Origin: Acidobacteriota bacterium
GTDB taxonomy: Bacteria; Acidobacteriota; Terriglobia; Bryobacterales; Bryobacteraceae
Direction: 5' to 3'
Assembly: GCA_016870915.1 (NCBI GenBank)
Contig: VFZY01000002.1
Coordinates: 1 to 64,000 of the forward strand
Length of the DNA stretch: 64,000 nt
Part shown: piece after piece, positions 61,905-64,000 of the stretch
Layout: every line of letters begins with the position of its first letter
How positions within the stretch are numbered: position 1 is the first letter of the stretch
Notes under the pieces: generated by a model
Told to the model about the DNA's origin: nothing
Database searches by the model: none
The model's input: the letters and a program-made list of their open reading frames with translations, nothing else
Position numbers and translations under genes: made by a program

Positions 61905-63071
61905 CTAGACCTCCACCATCGCGTTCCGGGCGCCGGTGGCTTTGTCGACGAAGGCGCGGAACACGCCGTCGATGGCGCCGGCCCCCTGCCGGTCCTCGAC
62001 GAAGGGCCGGTTGGTGCGGCTGGAACGCCGGATGGCGCCCGCGCGCGGAATCCCGTAGAAGACGGGCTGATTGAGCGTGGCCCGCACATGCTCCGGAGGC
62101 ACCGCGCCCGGCTGCGGCGTTTTCTGATACTCGTTGATCAGCACGTGGATCTGATCCTGCGAAAATCCCAGGTGCATCAGGTGCGAAAGGAAGCGCTGGG
62201 CATTGCGCAGCGCCCCGAAATCCTGATTCAGCACCAGGAAGACGCCGGACGAACTCTCCAGGCCCGCCATCACCACTTCCTTATTGATGTGGCGGCCGGC
62301 ATCGATCACCACCGCGTCGTACTTTTCCACCAGGAAGGTCACCAGGTCGCGCATCAGCGGTTCGGTGAAGTAGCCGTGGCGGCCCAGTTCCGGCGGCCCG
62401 ATGAAGTGGAAGCCCAACGCATCGCGCGCGGCCAGCCCCTCGAACACCTCCAGCGACATGTTCTCCATCTGCTCGCCCGCTTCCACCAGCGTGTGGCCTG
62501 GCGCGGCGTTGAGATAGCGGGCCACGCCGTTGGCGGCCCAATCCAGATCCACCAGCACGGTCCTTCGGCCCTGCTGCGCCAGCACCCCCGCGAAGTTCAC
62601 CGCCAGCGTCGTCGTGCCCACGCCGCCCTTCGACCCCAGGAACGTATAGACCTTACCCAACTGCGACTTGCCGCTTGAAGAACGGCGCGGCGCGCGTTCC
62701 AGGCGGCCCATCACGTCGCGAAAGTCGAAGCGTTTCACGGGCTGCATCAGAAAATCCTGCGCACCCGCGCGGAGGGCCGCCAGGACGGTTTCGCGCCCGG
62801 CATCGAAGCTGGAGGCGACCACGTAGAGGTCCGGCGCGGCGTCGCGCACACGGTCCAGCGCGGAAAGAGCGCCCGCCGGGTTGCCCGCCAGATCGATCAC
62901 CAGAGCCGCGTCCGGATACCGGTCCAGCCCCTGAAGAACGCGAATGTAGAGGTTCTCCGCCACATCGGGATACTCGGCGATCACGCGAGACCCGGGAATG
63001 TTCACCAGGTTCTCTCGAACCACTTCGCGGAAGTGGGCGTCCGTGGAGGCCACCAGAAGTTGTACCGGCAT
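61905..63071 (-). CDS. CpaE/TadZ-like pilus assembly ATPase (first copy)
   Basis: A 388-residue protein with a receiver-like N-terminal domain (VQLLVASTDAHFREVVRENL, AGAQDFLMQPVKRFDFRDVM) and a MinD/ParA-type ATPase. In Tad systems CpaE/TadZ positions the pilus machine at the pole. The P-loop is LGSKGGVGTTTLAVNFAG (about residues 146-163). The signature Lys is present, but the P-loop Lys of the usual GKT is Thr. Walker B-like LVDLDWAANGVARYL and a later VVIDAGRHINKEVVM are intact. It ends three bases before cpaF. Confidence 0.9.
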   Translation of the reverse strand: MPVQLLVASTDAHFREVVRENLVNIPGSRVIAEYPDVAENLYIRVLQGLDRYPDAALVIDLAGNPAGALSALDRVRDAAPDLYVVASSFDAGRETVLAALRAGAQDFLMQPVKRFDFRDVMGRLERAPRRSSSGKSQLGKVYTFLGSKGGVGTTTLAVNFAGVLAQQGRRTVLVDLDWAANGVARYLNAAPGHTLVEAGEQMENMSLEVFEGLAARDALGFHFIGPPELGRHGYFTEPLMRDLVTFLVEKYDAVVIDAGRHINKEVVMAGLESSSGVFLVLNQDFGALRNAQRFLSHLMHLGFSQDQIHVLINEYQKTPQPGAVPPEHVRATLNQPVFYGIPRAGAIRRSSRTNRPFVEDRQGAGAIDGVFRAFVDKATGARNAMVEV

Positions 63072-63083
63072 CGTCTTGCTTGG

Positions 63084-64000
63084 CTACGCGGACTTGGCCA
63101 GCGGCGCCTTCCCTCCCGTTATCTTGTCCACGAACCCCTTGAACGCGCGGCCCAGTTCGCCCGACGTCTGCTTGTCTTCAATGAACGGGCGGCCGCGGTT
63201 GATTCCAGCCTGCACCACCGGCGAGGAAGGCAGACCGTAGAACACCGAAAGCCGCCGCTGAATCTCGTCATAGTTCACCACGCCTTCCACGGGCTGGCGC
63301 GAGTACTCGTTCACCACCACCTGCAGGCGTCCGGTGTCCACCCCGGCGCCCGCCAGATAGGCCAGGTGCCGCTCGGCGCCGGCGATCGATTCCCGGATGC
63401 GCTGATTCACCACCAGGAACGTGTTCGTCGAGCTTTCAATGGCGCCCAGCACCACGTCCTCGTCGGGGCGGCCGCCGCCGTCGATCACCACAGCCTCGTA
63501 ATGCTCCACCAGGAAGGTCAGCAGATCGCGCAGCATGTGTTCGGTGAAAAAGCCGGCCTGCTCCAGGGAATCGGGCGGGCTGGCGATGTAGAACCCCGCG
63601 CGGTCCCGCGTGACGAAACCTTCAAACAGTGAAAGATCCAGGCGGCCGACGTTCTCGCCAATTTCAAGCAGTGAATGCTGGGACGCGGCGTTCAACTGCA
63701 TCACCACATCGTTGGCCGCCCAATCCAGATCCACCATCACCACCTGCTTCTTGCGCAGGGCCAGCAGCGCCGCTGTATTCACGGCCAGCGCCGTGGTCCC
63801 CACGCCGCCCTTGGCGCCCAGGAACGTATAGACTTTGCCCAGACGGCTGCCGCCGGTGATCGCCCGGCGCGGCGCCCGTTCCAGGCGTTCCATCACCTGC
63901 TGGAATTCCAATGTGTCGAACGGCTGCGTGAGAAAGTCGTTGGCGCCGGCCCGCACGGCAAGCAGGATGTGTTCGCCGTCCACCTCGTAGTTGGAGGCGA
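63084..64000 (-). CDS. CpaE/TadZ-like pilus assembly ATPase (second copy, partial at window edge)
   Basis: The visible 305 residues of a second CpaE-like protein. The frame runs off the right edge, so the N-terminal receiver-like domain is only partly seen (RAGANDFLTQPFDTLEFQQV). The ATPase part has LGAKGGVGTTALAVNTAALL, MVDLDWAANDVVMQLNAAS and AVVIDGGGRPDEDVVLGAIE. It closely parallels the first copy and lacks the same P-loop Lys. The gene lies 12 bases upstream of the first copy. The GTG at 63983 is an internal Val, not the start. Confidence 0.88.
   Translation of the reverse strand, partial: ASNYEVDGEHILLAVRAGANDFLTQPFDTLEFQQVMERLERAPRRAITGGSRLGKVYTFLGAKGGVGTTALAVNTAALLALRKKQVVMVDLDWAANDVVMQLNAASQHSLLEIGENVGRLDLSLFEGFVTRDRAGFYIASPPDSLEQAGFFTEHMLRDLLTFLVEHYEAVVIDGGGRPDEDVVLGAIESSTNTFLVVNQRIRESIAGAERHLAYLAGAGVDTGRLQVVVNEYSRQPVEGVVNYDEIQRRLSVFYGLPSSPVVQAGINRGRPFIEDKQTSGELGRAFKGFVDKITGGKAPLAKSA

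Noticed and set aside
63084-63983. GTG at 63983 as the start of the second CpaE gene
   Set aside because: The frame stays open to the window edge and the residues before it continue the receiver-like domain, so it is an internal Val.

Overview
The window is high-GC, densely coded bacterial chromosome. It holds no rRNA, tRNA, CRISPR array or insertion sequence that I can support. The gene content suggests a motile Gram-negative Acidobacteriota member, perhaps of the Bryobacter/Solibacter group. The reasons are three large Oar-like TonB-dependent receptors (two with an N-terminal carboxypeptidase-regulatory-like domain) plus a decayed fourth, flagellar P- and L-ring genes, a PEP-CTERM protein, a Tad-type secretion cluster, and many secreted proteins with plain Sec signal peptides. 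The taxonomic call is inference from gene content only.

Layout. (1) 0.16-8.4 kb: two divergent flagellar operons. The minus strand carries fliK (split by an in-frame amber codon), flgD, flgE and fliN; the plus strand carries flgF, flgG, flgA, flgH, flgI and flgJ. Together they encode hook, rod, P/L rings and one C-ring part. (2) 8.4-14.6 kb: an S10 carboxypeptidase and a DUF2490 protein, then cmk-lysC, a small TPR-like secreted protein, mtgA and a membrane-anchored unknown. (3) 14.6-19.8 kb: a branched-chain amino acid operon, ilvB-ilvN-ilvC-cimA. A complete translational attenuator precedes it: promoter, Val/Ile-rich leader peptide, antiterminator and terminator. (4) 19.9-27.2 kb: ABC ATPase, GldF-GldG fusion, DUF4340 protein, trmFO and xerC in one overlapping minus-strand run, preceded by a decayed mannonate-dehydratase-like gene. 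(5) 27.2-31.8 kb: MmcQ/YjbR protein, a secreted propeller-like protein, and an MBOAT acyltransferase with an SGNH-like partner and a SirB1 protein. (6) 31.9-41.1 kb: DUF3500 protein with a TonB receptor, a PEP-CTERM protein, a HAD hydrolase and a second receptor. (7) 41.2-48.4 kb: 4-hydroxybenzoate catabolism (aromatic-acid transporter, pobA, pcaHG) overlapping rsmG, then an M20 amidohydrolase with an APC permease. (8) 48.6-54.5 kb: a third TonB receptor, rplU-rpmA-obgE, and a collapsed receptor pseudogene. (9) 54.7-58.6 kb: comF, HNH nuclease, tag, a dihydroorotate-dehydrogenase-like gene and a secreted unknown in a chained operon. (10) 58.6-64 kb: tadC, tadB, cpaF and two tandem cpaE/tadZ genes, the last cut by the window edge.

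The strongest regulatory find is the ilv attenuator. The strongest coding oddity is the in-frame TAG that divides fliK. Other points worth checking are a terminator-like hairpin over the start codon of a TonB receptor, a gliding-type ABC permease/GldG fusion beside tRNA-modification and recombinase genes, and two adjacent CpaE-like ATPases that lack the second P-loop lysine.
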